Notes: a model not told the origin generated them from the letters alone. A stretch of DNA of 64,000 nucleotides from Mugil cephalus (GCF_022458985.1 NC_061774.1:12266616-12330615); one strand, 5' to 3'. Shown: positions 36,174 to 49,016, numbered from the stretch's first letter. Numbers and translations: made by a program.

Positions 36174-38558
36174 CTCTGCAGACACATCAAAGTCTTCAAA
36201 CGGATCAACAAAGTCTGATGGGCTTTTCCTCAGAGTCTGGTCAGCAGGCAGCGTGTTGTCATTGTAAGATGTCACAAACTTAAAGTCACTGGTTCTTGAA
36301 CCTGTTGTCAGGTAGGCGTCATAGTTGTAAGCACTGTGTAAAGTTCCTGTGCCGTCAACATCTGCGTAGTTAGGAGGGAGATAAGCGCTGGGGATGGCAA
36401 CTGCTCCATCAAACAACAGTCTGGGCTTTCTCCTGCGACAAAACCTCACACCCAGGATGATGATGATGAAGGTCAGAAAGAAGGTGGATACAGACACCAG
36501 GGCAATGATCAGATAAGAAGTCAGTTTGGAATTCTTCTCATCATAAGAAATGTCCTTCAGTTCTGGCACCTCAGCCAAGTTATCCGAAATAAGTAAATAC
36601 ATGGAACAGGTGGCAGAGAGAGAGGGCTGTCCGTTATCTTTCACTGCCACAATAAGATTCTGTTTCATGCTGTCAGATTCAGAAATGTCCCGCTGTGTCC
36701 TGATCTCTCCACTGTGGAGACCAATAGTGAAAAGTCCAGGATCAGTGGATTTGACTATATGATAGGACAGCCAGGCATTCTGTCCAGAGTCTGCGTCCAC
36801 TGCTATCACTTTGGACACCAGAGAGCCTCCATGTGCAGCTTTGGGGACAAGCTCAGTCATGAAGGAGTTACCCTCTGGGGCAGGGTACAGTATCTGAGGA
36901 GAGTTGTCATTCACATCAGATATGAACACATTCACTGTCACGTTGCTGCTGAGTGGAGGAGATCCGTTGTCTCTGGCCATCACATGGACTTTAAAACTCC
37001 TAAACTGTTCATAATCAAATGACCTCACAGCATGGATCACTCCTGTGTCTCCATTAACAGATAGATAGGAGGATATTGGTGCACCGTTCACCTCACCAGC
37101 TAACAGAGAATAAATCACTGTACCATTTTGTCTCCAGTCAGGGTCTCGAGCAGTAACGGAACATAACGTGGAGCCAGGTTTGTTATTTTCAGTCACATAT
37201 GCATTGTAGGACTGTTCCTCAAACACAGGTGGGTTATCGTTGATGTCAGCTACAGATAACTCAACAGTTTTAGAGGAGGACAGAGGTGGAGAGCCCTCAT
37301 CAGTGGCAGTGATTGTAATGTTGTATTCAGACACTAGTTCACGGTCCAGTTGTCCTGTGGTCACCAGAGAATAATAGTTTTTGATAGAAGGAACCAACTT
37401 AAAAGGAACATTTTGCGGGATGGAACAGCGGACCTGCCTGTTATTCTCAGAGTCTCTGTCCTGTACGTTAATGATGCCCACCTCTGTACCAGGTGACACG
37501 TTCTCGGGTATGGGGCTAGACAGGGATTTAATATATATCAACGGAGCATTATCATTAATATCAGTAACATCTATTATAACTTTGGCATAAGAAGTTAGTC
37601 CTAAACCATCTTTAGCCTCAACACTCAGTTCAAAAGAACTTGTTTCTTCAAAATCAATGACGCCCCTTACTCGGATTTCTCCCCTTTTAGGATTAATGGA
37701 AAATAGACTTATATCGTCGTCAGACACGTGACCAAAGTCATACGTTACGTCTCCATTCACTCCTTCATCTGCGTCAGTGGCACTAACATTAATCACTACT
37801 GTATCAGGAGGAGAGTTTTCGGGCAGACTGGCTTTATAAACGGTCTGGCTAAACACTGGAGCGTTATCATTAGCATCCAGTACAGTAACGTGTATGACAA
37901 CAGTACCTGATTTTTGAGGAGACCCACCATCAAAAGCTGTGAGAAGCAAATTGATCTCTTTTTGCTTTTCTCGATCAAGTTTATTCTCCAGTACGAGCTC
38001 AACTTTGTTACCATCAACAGAGAGAATAAAGTTGTCATTCTGTTGTAGGTTATATGTTTGAACAGCATTTTGACCTATGTCTGCGTCATGGGCCTTCTCG
38101 ATAGAAAAGCGACTACCTTTTTCAGCCGACTCCCGTATTTCCATTTCAATCAAAATATTCTTGAATTTTGGCGAGTTGTCGTTTACATCTTGAACATGCA
38201 GAATGGCACGATGAAGCTCTAAAGGGTTTTCTAAGACCAGGTCTACCTTCACAACACAAGATGGTTTCTTGCCACAAAGGCTTTCTCTGTCAATTCGCTC
38301 TGCTGTGATTAAATCCCCGGTACTCAGATTGATGTCACAGTAGCGCTTCCGAGACCCCTCGAAATCAACACGGGCATTTCGAGAAGACAAGGTCCTCAAA
38401 TCAAGACCGAGATCCTTGGCTATATTGCCAACAACAGACTCTCGTTTCATCTCTTCGGGAAAAGAGTAGCTCAGATCTCCACGGGCGAGATGCGCCGTGA
38501 CAATAAAGGAAGCAAAGCAGAAGATCGGGCCCAGCGCAGAAAATCCTTTGTTTCCCAT
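36174..38558 (-). CDS. pcdhg: Protocadherin gamma-type variable exon (795 codons)
   Basis: The protein starts [13 protein letters not shown], and its signal peptide ends LARG before [10 protein letters not shown]. The CX5C loop is CGKKPSC. Distinct residues are [10 protein letters not shown] at the start of EC2, [10 protein letters not shown] in EC3 and CSIPQN in EC4. The tail is CRRRKP-type with GTLHSAY in place of GTLRSAY, and ends FDVSAE before GTAAGA (GT at 36173-36172). The frame stays open for 53 more codons past the donor, the longest extension in the window. Its CSE lies 218 bp upstream of the ATG. Confidence 0.97.
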
Positions 38559-38737
38559 CCTGAATAGGTTAAAAATTAGGTCCTCAGCTCACTGACGTTA
38601 AATCCTTAAGTGCGGCAAGAGGAAATTATGTTTAAAAAACATCTAACAGTCCAACATGTACAGCTGTGTACACGATATCATGTTTTCGTAAATTGAACAG
38701 TTTCTCTCGACAAGCTGCATCTGCCGTGTATGCAGCG

Positions 38738-38787
38738 GTGGGTGGAGGGGATAATGATTTTTTTTTAGCCAACAGCGACACCATGAG
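38738..38787 (-). promoter_or_regulatory. CSE plus CACCC-type box
   Basis: The plus-strand sequence gtgggtgga (38738-38746) and gccaacagcgacaccatgag (38768-38787) form this site. It has the full consensus on the minus strand and a gap of 21 bp. Confidence 0.82.
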
Positions 38788-39819
38788 CCACTTTTCCCTT
38801 TTCACACGAGAAATCCGGTCAAACTTCAACCAAATGAGAAATCGCTTTAACATAATGTTTATCCATATGAGACTTGGATCAATTCCGTTTACTTCAAACG
38901 CACATATGCTCAGAGGGATCCACCCATGATCAGTTGAGCTAAATGAGATTTGGACTATGACCTTTGGAGATTAATCCCACATGTTAGCTTTGCCTTTGTC
39001 TTCTAATACATGTTATGTAGACGGCTGTTTATAAAAAAAAAAAAAAAAAAAAATAGACAGAGAGAAAATGAGTAAGGCACAGGGGCCTTAATGCTGAATA
39101 CAAGTATAGTATCCTGAAATTAATAATTACTTTTAATGCTGTTTTATTGTAGAAAGCAGTACTTAAGTGTTGTATACTGAACTGTTGAAAACAGGCAATC
39201 CAAAATTTCTATATATAAACTATGAGTACTAATATCCATATTACAAGGCTGATGAGCAAAAAACGATTGCTCAAGGACACTACTTTGCAGACCTCAAAGA
39301 CTTTTGCTGCAATCAAACCAAATCTGTAACATCTGTTAGAGATCATCTCACAAAAACTAAAATTATTCATCATTGGACCTAAACCATAATTCATCAACCA
39401 TTGCACTGAATCAAAAAGCCATGTTTTCGCCACTTTCTGAAAAATGACCATACATTACAAGGCTCTACAAATGACGAAAAGAAAATGTTTTTTTCAAGGA
39501 CCAGGAGAACAAAAGCTGCAATGTCTGGGGAAACCAAAGCCTTAAGAAACAAACTTTTTCCAAGACGGCCAATTTTTAATTGACAAAACTACACTCGAGG
39601 ATATTTTGTTAAACGGTCCATATTAACGCATCACACGTGTGTTCGCTTTGTAGTATCACATAGCTCATGTATATAATTATAAGAATAAACCAACCAAAAA
39701 GTCCCCCTAATATTTTCCCGAAAACATGACAATCACTTACAAGTTAGACACAGACTAGACAGAAATGTTACATTCGATAACGAGACTAAATGCATTCAAG
39801 CGAAATGAAGGTTTCCTAC
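38788..39819. other. Spacer without recognised gene
   Basis: This spacer has a poly-A run at about 39030-39051. The stretch near 38890-38925 (gatccaccca, cagttgagctaaat) resembles 42607-42635, so these upstream regions arose by tandem duplication. No gene was recognised. Confidence 0.55.
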
Positions 39820-42204
39820 CTCTTCAGATGACTCAAAATCATCAAACGGGTCAACAAAGTCTGAAGGACTTTTCCTCAGAGTCTGGTCAGCAGGCAGTGT
39901 GTTGTCATTGTAAGATGTCACAAACTTAAAGTCACTGGTTCTTGAACCTGTTGTCAGGTAGGCGTCATAATTGTAAGCACTGCGTAAAGTTCCCGTGCCG
40001 TCAACATCTGCGTAGTTAGGAGGGAGATAAGCGCTGGGGATGGCAACTGCTCCATCAAACAACAGTCTGGGCTTTCTCCGGTGACAAAACCTCACACCCA
40101 GGATGATGATGATGAAGGTCAGAAAGAAGGTGGATACGGACACTAGAGCAATGATCAGATAAGACGTCAGTTTGGAATTCTTCTCATCATAAGAAATGTC
40201 CTTCAGTTCTGGCATCTCAGCCAAGTTATCCGAAATAAGTAAATATATGGAACAGGTGGCAGAGAGAGAGGGCTGTCCGTTATCTTTCACTGACACAATA
40301 AGGTTCTGTTTCATGCTGTCAGATTCAGAAATGTCCCGCTGTGTCCTGATCTCTCCGCTGTGGAGACCAATAGTGAAAAGTCCAGGATCAGTGGATTTGA
40401 CTATATGATAGGACAGCCATGCGTTTTGCCCAGAGTCCGCATCCACCGCTATCACTTTGGACACTAGAGAGCCTCCATGTGCAGCTTTAGGGACCAGTTC
40501 TGTCATGAAGGAGTTACCCTCCGGGGCAGGGTAAAGTATCTGAGGAGAGTTGTCATTCACATCCGATATGAACACATTCACAGTCACGTTGCTGCTGAGT
40601 GGAGGAGAGCCGTTGTCTCTGGCCATCACATGGACTTTAAAATTCCTAAACTGTTCATAATCAAACGATCTCACAGCATGGATCACCCCTGTGTCTCCAT
40701 TAACAGATAGATAGGAAGACACTGGAGCACGGTTCACCTCACCAGCTAACAGAGAATAAATCACTGTACCATTTTGTCTCCAGTCAGGGTCTCGAGCAGT
40801 AACGGAACATAATGTGGAGCCAGGTTTGTTATTTTCACTGACATATGCACTGTAGGACTGTTCCTCGAACACAGGTGGGTTATCGTTGATATCAGCTACA
40901 GATAACTCAACAGTTTTAGAGGAGGACAGAGGTGGAGAGCCCTCATCAGTGGCAGTGATTGTGATGTTGTAATCAGACACTAATTCACGGTCCAGATGTC
41001 CTGTGGTCACCAGAGAATAATAGTTTTTAATAGAAGGAACCAACTTAAAAGGAACGTTTTGCTGGATGGAACAGCGGACCTTTTGGTTATAACCAGAATC
41101 GGCATCCTGTACGTTAATGATGCCCACCTCTGTACCAGGTGACACGTTCTCATGTATGGGGTTAGACAGGGATTTAATATATATCACTGGGGCGTTATCA
41201 TTAACATCAGTGACATCTATCATAACTTTGGCATAAGAAGTTAGTCCTAAACCGTCTTTTGCTTTCACTCGCATTTCAAAGTTGCTAATTTCCTCAAAAT
41301 CAATCAAACCTGTTACTCGAATTTCTCCCGTTTTAGAATCAATAGAAAATACATTTACATTATCATCGGATACATGAACAAACTGATATGTCACATCGCT
41401 ATTCACTCCTTCATCTGCGTCAGTAGCACTAACATTGATCACTACTGTATCAGGAGAAGAGTTTTCAGGTAGACTGGCTTCATAAACGGCCTGGCTGAAC
41501 ACTGGAGCGTTATCATTAGCATCCAGTACAGTAACATGTATGACCACTGTACCTGATCTCTGAGGAGATCCACCATCCAAAGCTGTGAGAAGCAAATTCA
41601 TCTCTTTTTGTTTTTCGCGATCAAGTTTATTCTCTATTACCAGTTCAACGTTGTTACTATCAACAGAGAGAATAAAGTTGTCGTTCTTTTGTAGGTTGTA
41701 TCTTTGAACAGCATTTTGACCTATGTCTGCGTCATGGGCCTGATCAATGGGGAAGCGGTTACCCTTCTCCGCAGACTCTCTTATTTCCATTTCAATTAAA
41801 TTATCGTTGAATTGCGGCGAATTGTCGTTCACGTCTTGAATATGAAGACTGACACGATGAAGCTCTAAAGGATTTTCCAGGACTAGATCTACTTTTAAGA
41901 CACAAGATGGTTTCTTGCCACAAAGGCTTTCTCTGTCAATTCTCTCGGCCGTTATTAAATCCCCAGTACTCAGATTAATGTTACAGTAGCGCTTCCGAGA
42001 CCCCTCGAAATCAACACGGGCATTTCGAGACGATAAGGTCCTCAAATCAAGACCTAGATCCGTGGCAATATTTCCAATAACAGACTCTTGTTTCATCTCT
42101 TCGGGAAAAGAATAGCTCAGATCTCCATGAACGATGCGCAGCATTATAATAAAGGAAGCAATGTAGAGGATCGGTCCCAGCGCAGAAAATCCTTTGTCTC
42201 CCAT
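39820..42204 (-). CDS. pcdhg: Protocadherin gamma-type variable exon (795 codons)
   Basis: The protein starts [14 protein letters not shown], and its signal peptide ends IVHG before [10 protein letters not shown]. The CX5C loop is CGKKPSC. EC2 is very close to that of the 25 kb copy ([19 protein letters not shown]). EC3 is [14 protein letters not shown]4 opens [10 protein letters not shown] and has [14 protein letters not shown] where most have DRDSENN, a variant otherwise seen only in the 11 kb copy. The juxtamembrane segment is LAEMPELKD. The tail is CHRRKP-type and ends DFESSEE before GTAGGA (GT at 39819-39818). Confidence 0.97.
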
Positions 42205-42379
42205 CCTGATGGAACGAAAACGTCCTCAGCATACGGAAGTTAAATCTTCACGTGCGATAAAAATTAACCTCTGTACAAAATATCAAGCAATACAACCCGC
42301 TGTGGTAATTTACGCGATGTAAATATTGTCTAAATTGAGCAGTTTCTCTCCACAACCTGGTTCTGGCATATACGAAGCA

Positions 42380-42431
42380 GTGGGTGGAGTGGTCAATGTT
42401 TGTTTTTGTTAGCCAACAGCGACACCATGAG
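42380..42431 (-). promoter_or_regulatory. CSE plus CACCC-type box
   Basis: The plus-strand sequence gtgggtgga (42380-42388) and gccaacagcgacaccatgag (42412-42431) form this site. It is identical in the CSE to the 38.8 kb element and lies 216 bp from the ATG. Confidence 0.82.
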
Positions 42432-43495
42432 CAGTCTCGTTTTATCACAGCAGAATACAAATATTTTAAATAATATATAACAAATACGTATGTCCGATTG
42501 CAATACATGAGCCAATCCACTGCATTGCCTCCCGAAAGATACATTTCCGTATAATACACATATAGGATGTGCCTTACAACTGCAATAATGTGAGATATAA
42601 GCGCTATCCACCCGAGAGCAGTTGAACTAAATAACATATGTGATCTGTGACACTTGAAAAAAACTCAGACATTTTACAGTTGCTATTATCTTCGGAAAAA
42701 AATGCTGCATCTCTGGATGAAAATGAGAGCTATTGTGCAGACTATCATGAAGAATAATATGATAAAACATTGCGGGCTAGAGTTAATATCATAAAGCCAC
42801 TTGCAGTATGTGATCAGTACAACACCCCAGCATGAATAAATCCTTTTAAAACTATTTTATTGTTAAAAAAAAAGAAAGAAAGAAAAGAAAGTAAGAAAAA
42901 AAAGCAGCACACAAATGCATGGTATAGATATAGGAGCAAAGGCTGGGAACTTAATACAGTCAATGATTTCACTGCATATGGGTTCTTGGTTTTAAAATTC
43001 ACACAACACAAGCAATGAGCAAGATATGTCCCCAGCTGTTATTGAAACTGAGCTCCAGAATGTTTCAGCATCACAAACAGGTACCTTGACATTCATCAGT
43101 TTCCTGCCATCTGATCATATAATCAGACAAAAATTATGAGGTCCGTTGGAGAGACTATATTAAAAATTAAAAATAGTTTAGCATTAAACCGTCAACCGAA
43201 TGAATCAAAGACAGAAGCTACCTTTTTATATTGTTCCATTAAATGACAATCCATCACAGACACTGGAAACCCAAAACATTGTTTAGATCTAAAAAAGGTA
43301 AAGGAAAAGACAAACCTGAATGTGAAGAATGCATCTTAAATGCAATGGCTTCACACAACACCTTTCTAATACATTATTTAACTGTAGAAGAATTGTTTCT
43401 ATAAAAGCTAGTTTCCTCCACACAGACCACACGGAGATTTAAATTAGTTTTTCAACCAGTCAAAAACACTGTAAAGAGCTTTGATGGTTTCCTAC
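42432..43495. other. Spacer without recognised gene
   Basis: This AT-rich intronic spacer has an A/AG-rich run at about 42867-42905. No coding or RNA gene was recognised. Confidence 0.6.
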
Positions 43496-45880
43496 CTCTT
43501 CCGATGACTCCAAGTCTTCAAATGGATCAACAAAGTCTGAGGGACTTTTCCTCAGAGTCTGGTCAGCAGGCAGCGTGTTGTCATTATAAGATGTCACAAA
43601 CTTAAAGTCACTGGTTCTTGAACCTGTTGTCAGGTAGGCGTCATAATTGTAAGCACTGCGTAAAGTTCCTGTGCCGTCAACATCTGCGTAGTTAGGAGGG
43701 AGATAAGCGCTGGGGATGGCAACTGCTCCATCAAACAACAGTCTGGGCTTTCTCCTGCGACAAAACCTCACACCCAGGATGATGATGATGAAGGTCAGAA
43801 AGAAGGTGGATACGGACACTAGAGCAATGATCAGATAAGACGTCAGTTTGGAATTCTTCTCATCATAAGAAATGTCCTTCAGTTCTGGCACCTCAGCCAA
43901 GTTATCAGAAATAAGTAAATACATGGAACAGGTGGCAGAGAGAGAGGGCTGTCCGTTATCTTTCACTGACACAATAAGATTCTGTTTCATGCTGTCAGAT
44001 TCAGAAATGTCCCGCTGTGTCCTGATCTCTCCGCTGTGGAGACCAATAGTGAAAAGTCCCGGATCAGTGGATTTGACTATATGATAGGACAGCCATGCAT
44101 TCTGTCCAGAGTCTGCGTCGACCGCTATCACTTTCGACACCAGAGAGCCTCCATGTGCAGCTTTGGGGACCAGCTCAGTCATGAATGAGTTACCCTCTGG
44201 GGCAGGGTACAGTATCTGAGGAGAGTTGTCATTCACATCTGATATGAACACGTTCACGGTCACGTTGCTGCTGAGTGGAGGAGAACCATTGTCTCTGGCC
44301 ATCACATGGACTTTAAAATTCCTAAACTGTTCATAATCAAACGATCTCACAGCATGGATCACCCCTGTGTCTCCATTAACAGATAGATAGGAAGACACTG
44401 GAGCACCTTTCACCTCACCAGCTAACAGAGAATAAATCACTGTACCATTTTGTCTCCAGTCCGGGTCTCGAGCAGTAACGGAACATAACGTGGAGCCAGG
44501 TTTGTTATTTTCACTCACATATGCATTGTAGGACTGTTCCTCAAACACAGGTGGGTTATCGTTGATGTCAGCTACAGATAACTCAACAGTTTTAGAGGAG
44601 GACAGAGGTGGAGAGCCCTCGTCAGTGGCAGTGATTGTAATGTTGTATTCAGACACTAGTTCACGGTCCAGTTGTCCTGTGGTCACCAGAGAATAATAGT
44701 TTTTGATAGAAGGAACCAACTTAAAAGGGACGCTTTGCTGGATGAAGCAGCGGACCTGTCGATTCTTCTCAGAGTCTCTGTCCTGTACGTTAATGATGCC
44801 CACCTCTGTACCAGGTGACACGTTCTCATGTATAGGGTTAGTCAGGGATTTCAGTTGTACAACTGGGGCATTATCATTTATATCAGTAACATCTATTATA
44901 ACTTTGGCATAAGACGTTAATCCTAAACCGTCTTTTGCCTCTACTCTAATTTCAAAATAACTTGTTTCTTCAAAATCAATGATGCCCCTTACTCGAATTT
45001 CTCCTGTTTTGGGATCAATAGAAAATACACTTATATCGTCGTCAGAAACATGACCAAAGTCATACATTACATGTCCATTCACACCTTCATCAGCGTCAGT
45101 AGCACTAACTATAATGACCACTGTATCTGGAGCAGAGTTTTCAGGGATACTAGCTTTATAAACAGCCTGACTGAACACTGGAGCGTTATCATTAGCATCC
45201 AAAACAGTAACATGTATAACTACAGTACCTGATCTCTGAGGAGATCCACCATCAAAAGCTGTGAGAAGAAAATTCATCTCTTTTTTTTCCTCTCGATCAA
45301 GTGTACTCTCCAGTACCAGTTCAACTCGATTACTATCAACAGAGAGAATAAAGTTGTCGTTCGTTTGCAAGCTGTATCTTTGAACAGCATTTTGATCTAT
45401 GTCTGCGTCATGGGCCTCTTCGATCGAGAAACGGTTACCCTTGTCTGCCGATTCTCTTATTTCCATTTCAATATTTTTTTTTCTGAATTTTGGCGAGTTG
45501 TCATTTATGTCCTGAACATTAAGACTCACACGATGAAGCTCTAAAGGATTTTCTAACACCAAATCAACCTTAACAACACAAGAAGGTTTCTTGCCACAAA
45601 GACTTTCTCTGTCAATTCTCTCTGCTGTGATCAAATCCCCGGTAGTCAGATTTATATCACAGTACCGCCGACGAGTCCCCTCAAAATCAACACGGGCATT
45701 TCGGGAAGATAAAGTCATCACATCAAGACCGAGATCCTTGGCTATATTTCCAATAACGGACTCTCGGTTCATCTCTTCTGGAAAAGAATAGCTCAGATCT
45801 CCATGAACGAGGCGCAGGCTTACAATAAAAGAAGCAAACCAGAAGCTTGGGCCAAACGCTGAAAATCCTTCGTTTCCCAT
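43496..45880 (-). CDS. pcdhg: Protocadherin gamma-type variable exon (795 codons), first of the gamma array in this window
   Basis: The open frame reaches 45907, but that codon is GTG. The ATG at 45880 ([15 protein letters not shown]) aligns with its paralogues and gives the same 795-codon length. The signal peptide ends LVHG before [10 protein letters not shown]. The CX5C loop is CGKKPSC. Private features include [10 protein letters not shown] in EC2, [10 protein letters not shown] where others have [16 protein letters not shown] in EC3 and CFIQQSVPF in EC4. The tail ends DLESSEE before GTAGGA (GT at 43495-43494). It is the variable exon closest to the alpha constant exon, and no intact variable exon was found between 46.2 and 59.8 kb. 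Confidence 0.96.
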
Positions 45881-46055
45881 CTTCGCCGGGAAAAACACGT
45901 ACAGCACTCGTATTAATTACCGCCCAGAATAAAAAGAAGAAACAAAGAAAAAGAAAAATCTGATAGGAACGGAGTGTATCCACCAGCGTACACGAGGAAA
46001 TTCGTAGAATAGACTCGCCAGAAAAATTCCTACTGATAACAATGGAGCTTTGACA

Positions 46056-46108
46056 GTGGGTGGAGATGTCTGAGCTACTTTTGCGTTAGCCCACAGCGGC
46101 ACCATGAG
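46056..46108 (-). promoter_or_regulatory. CSE plus CACCC-type box
   Basis: The plus-strand sequence gtgggtgga (46056-46064) and cacagcggcaccatgag (46092-46108) form this site. The minus strand reads GGTGCCGCTGTG, with an intact CGCT core but GCC for GTC before it. It is 217 bp from the ATG at 45880. Confidence 0.78.
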
Positions 46109-46742
46109 ACTATTTTCGCTACTTGCATCTGCAAAATTTTCTCGAGAGTAAATCTTCTTGATCCTCACGTAAATTTAGTTGCAGTAGAACTCGTGTGAAC
46201 TTATATCAGTTAGATATAATGTAACAAATAAGAAACAGTTCGATTATATTTGACGTTGCATTTCAATGGACAAAAGTGTCCTGTCACGAAAATTAAGTTC
46301 CATTATAAGTATACAGTTGGACATTACAGCCCCATGGATAAATTACAGCCTCTCTGGATTCGATACAACCGTAATTTACATCACTACACAACCATTGTTG
46401 TGAACAGCTTTGCGACATTGTTAAATTTAATGAAATCCTGAATAATCTGTAAATGAAATCAAATTCCTCGCAGGAAGTTTTTAAATCCGTGTTACTGAAA
46501 CGCTTATTCTTGCTAAAATTGTGCACCAAATCTCAGTAAATAGGTATAGCTGACGTTAAGGACTTTCGTTGCATTGTTTATATGATATTTACGCTTAACA
46601 CATCACTGAACGTATATTTAAATATCATGAATATTCATCGTAGCAATAACTCCAGCGATAGTTGTGAAGCCGCGGGTGTAACAGAAGTAGTAAAATTAAA
46701 CAAGACAATTACAGAAAATAAAATAAAAGTGGCGCTGGTACT

Positions 46743-46763
46743 TTCAGCACCCTGGACAGAGAC
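46743..46763 (+). promoter_or_regulatory. RE1/NRSE-like (REST) site
   Basis: It reads TTCAGCACCCTGGACAGAGA then C, 18 of 21 positions by my comparison with the RE1 consensus. It lies 863 bp upstream of the ATG at 45880, just after the string agtggcgctgg. Confidence 0.7.
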
Positions 46764-49016
46764 AACAGGACGTTTGCATCAAGTCGGATGTTTGCACACA
46801 TTAGTGAAGCAGGGTTTCTCCAGAAGAAACATTTTATCTCTAACCAGGGACCAATATTCTTCCATAACGGGAAATATCTAATATCTTAATATCAACTGTA
46901 ACCGAAATCCAATCTTAATAACCGTTATTTACTTTAGGTTGTTTATTTACAACTGTATGTCCTCATTACCGTTTACACTTGTAAATGATAACTGTCACGA
47001 TTCAGAACATTTGCCAAAACTACAGCAAGCAAACATCTTTGATACTCAGTTGTGAGCATCAACTTAAAATCTAATAAATATCTACGGTAAGTGGTTGTCA
47101 TAAAATATGAAATCAGTGCGGTATTTTTAATTTTTCACCGATATGCAAGATATCTATGTACATTTAATTTTATTTTATGCACAAAAAAAGACTGCAGACT
47201 CGTTGACTCACCGGACATGAAGTTCTGAAAGATGAGTTGAAAGATATCCATTATCCAGAACCCAGTCTTTGAAGAAGTATGGAACCCTAAGGAGGGAATG
47301 CAAAACAACCACATATAGTTTAATATTGAAGTTTAATATAGTTTAATATTATGAAGATCGAGATGAATTCACTTGGTTTAAATTTTAAATGCACAACCAC
47401 ATATGAATTTATATTTTCAATCTTGCAAATATACTTCGAAAGAAACTGGTCCTATATGGGTTGTTAACAGTACCAGTTTATTATTTAATGATAGAAAATG
47501 GCTAAAATAAAAGTAAATTTAAAAAAATATATATATGCTTATATAGGAAAATAGTAAGTGCAAATTAGTAAACACAACTCGTCGTCTTTGATGCAGGACA
47601 ATGCAGTATGTCCTGTTTCTGCTGCATATGAAGAAAAAATATATATAAATACAGTAACTAACACAGATAATAGAACATTAAAAGGTGTTTTCAGTAGGCT
47701 ATACTTCTTTAAGATATAAGAGCAGCATCACTTTGCAAAAGTACATCATGAATGATTTGACACCCTGCAATTATCTTTGGTTTCTGGAATGACCATGAAA
47801 CATTCACCAGGGTCTTCATTTAAATTATTTTAAATACTGTTGTTTGCTTGTTGCATGACCAGTCTTTAGATGCTGTGGGTTCCTCATGGAGACTACTCAT
47901 TTTATTTCATGAACCACACAAATATATTAACTTTAAACTGAAAATAATAATAATAAAATAAAATAAAATAACTCTTGACCATCAACTTACTTTCCATCAT
48001 ATCTGACATCTGTAAAAAACGGATAAAAAGTAGCTAACGTACTTGAACCTTAATTAGTCAAGAACTAAAAAAACAGACATTTCAGTTGCCATGGTAAACA
48101 GATTCATGTAACGGTTAAATGCATGTTGTTTAAATTAACTTGAGATTGTCTTTCAAAACATTTTAACTTGTAGTTCCAATCTTTTTAGTTGCCTTTACAT
48201 TAGGGAGAAACTGTTAAACAAGACAGAGAGGAGAACTGACCAGAAGAGGCCAGTACAGCTACAGAGTTAGTATATGGAAAGAAATGGAGGGGAATCATTT
48301 GCATGGTTATAATTCCCCGCCTCCCGCCAACTTTAAGTTTAGTGTTCACATATGACAAGAGAATAGTGCCATCTTTGATTTGATGTAATTATTTAATATT
48401 ATTCATAAAAATAAATTAGTACTGACAAATTCATATAGATAGATTACAGTTCCATTTGATGTCAAAGAGAAACATACCACAAACAATATCCACTTTATTG
48501 TCCTCATTTCTGCTGCCAACAAATTTATATACCATGATACAGCATCCCCCTTTCCTTATGGGACACACTGCCTGGTTGTCCAAGAATAATCATTTGGTGA
48601 TCTGCTACAAGCATTCAAGTTTTGTTTCCTCATACTGCAGATTCATCTTCCCCATGTTGCGGAATGTTGTCATGTCCCGTTGTGTGCCGTTCACTCAAGA
48701 AGGGCTAATGAGTAATTGTTCTGGTATAAAGTACAGAGAGTACGGCAATAAAAGTGATTTTACAAAGAATATGAAACTTTAATCTAGCATTTTTATTTCC
48801 TTTTACCACATTGTCTTTGTTTTAGTGTTGATTATTTATTATTATTTAATGTTGCATCCCTCTATAGGCCAGAGCCTTTCTTTCTTTAAACGTCTCCTCT
48901 GTGCACCACCAAAGCTGTATCTACTCCTGGTCTGTCATAACTGACATTCAAACATGAGGATTGTAAAAGGATTTCTCTTCAAATATGAATAGCTCAGAAC
49001 AGGGATGTTAGGGATG
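46764..49016. other. Alpha-gamma spacer, no recognised gene
   Basis: This is AT-rich intergenic sequence with short A/T runs and no conserved coding frame. The open frame at 48456-48782 on the plus strand resembles nothing known to me. Confidence 0.6.

Noticed and set aside
191-44084. A 70-codon plus-strand frame repeated opposite every intact variable exon
   Set aside because: It is the antisense shadow of the homogenised EC6 coding region. Its conservation is explained by the minus-strand protein.
45881-45907. Upstream extension of the first gamma exon frame
   Set aside because: It would start at GTG, has no counterpart in paralogues, and would break the shared 795-codon length.
46109-48999. 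Search for an extra variable exon or relic between the first gamma exon and the Tc1 element
   Set aside because: No cadherin linker motifs (DxNDN), CX5C loop or second CSE was seen on either strand.
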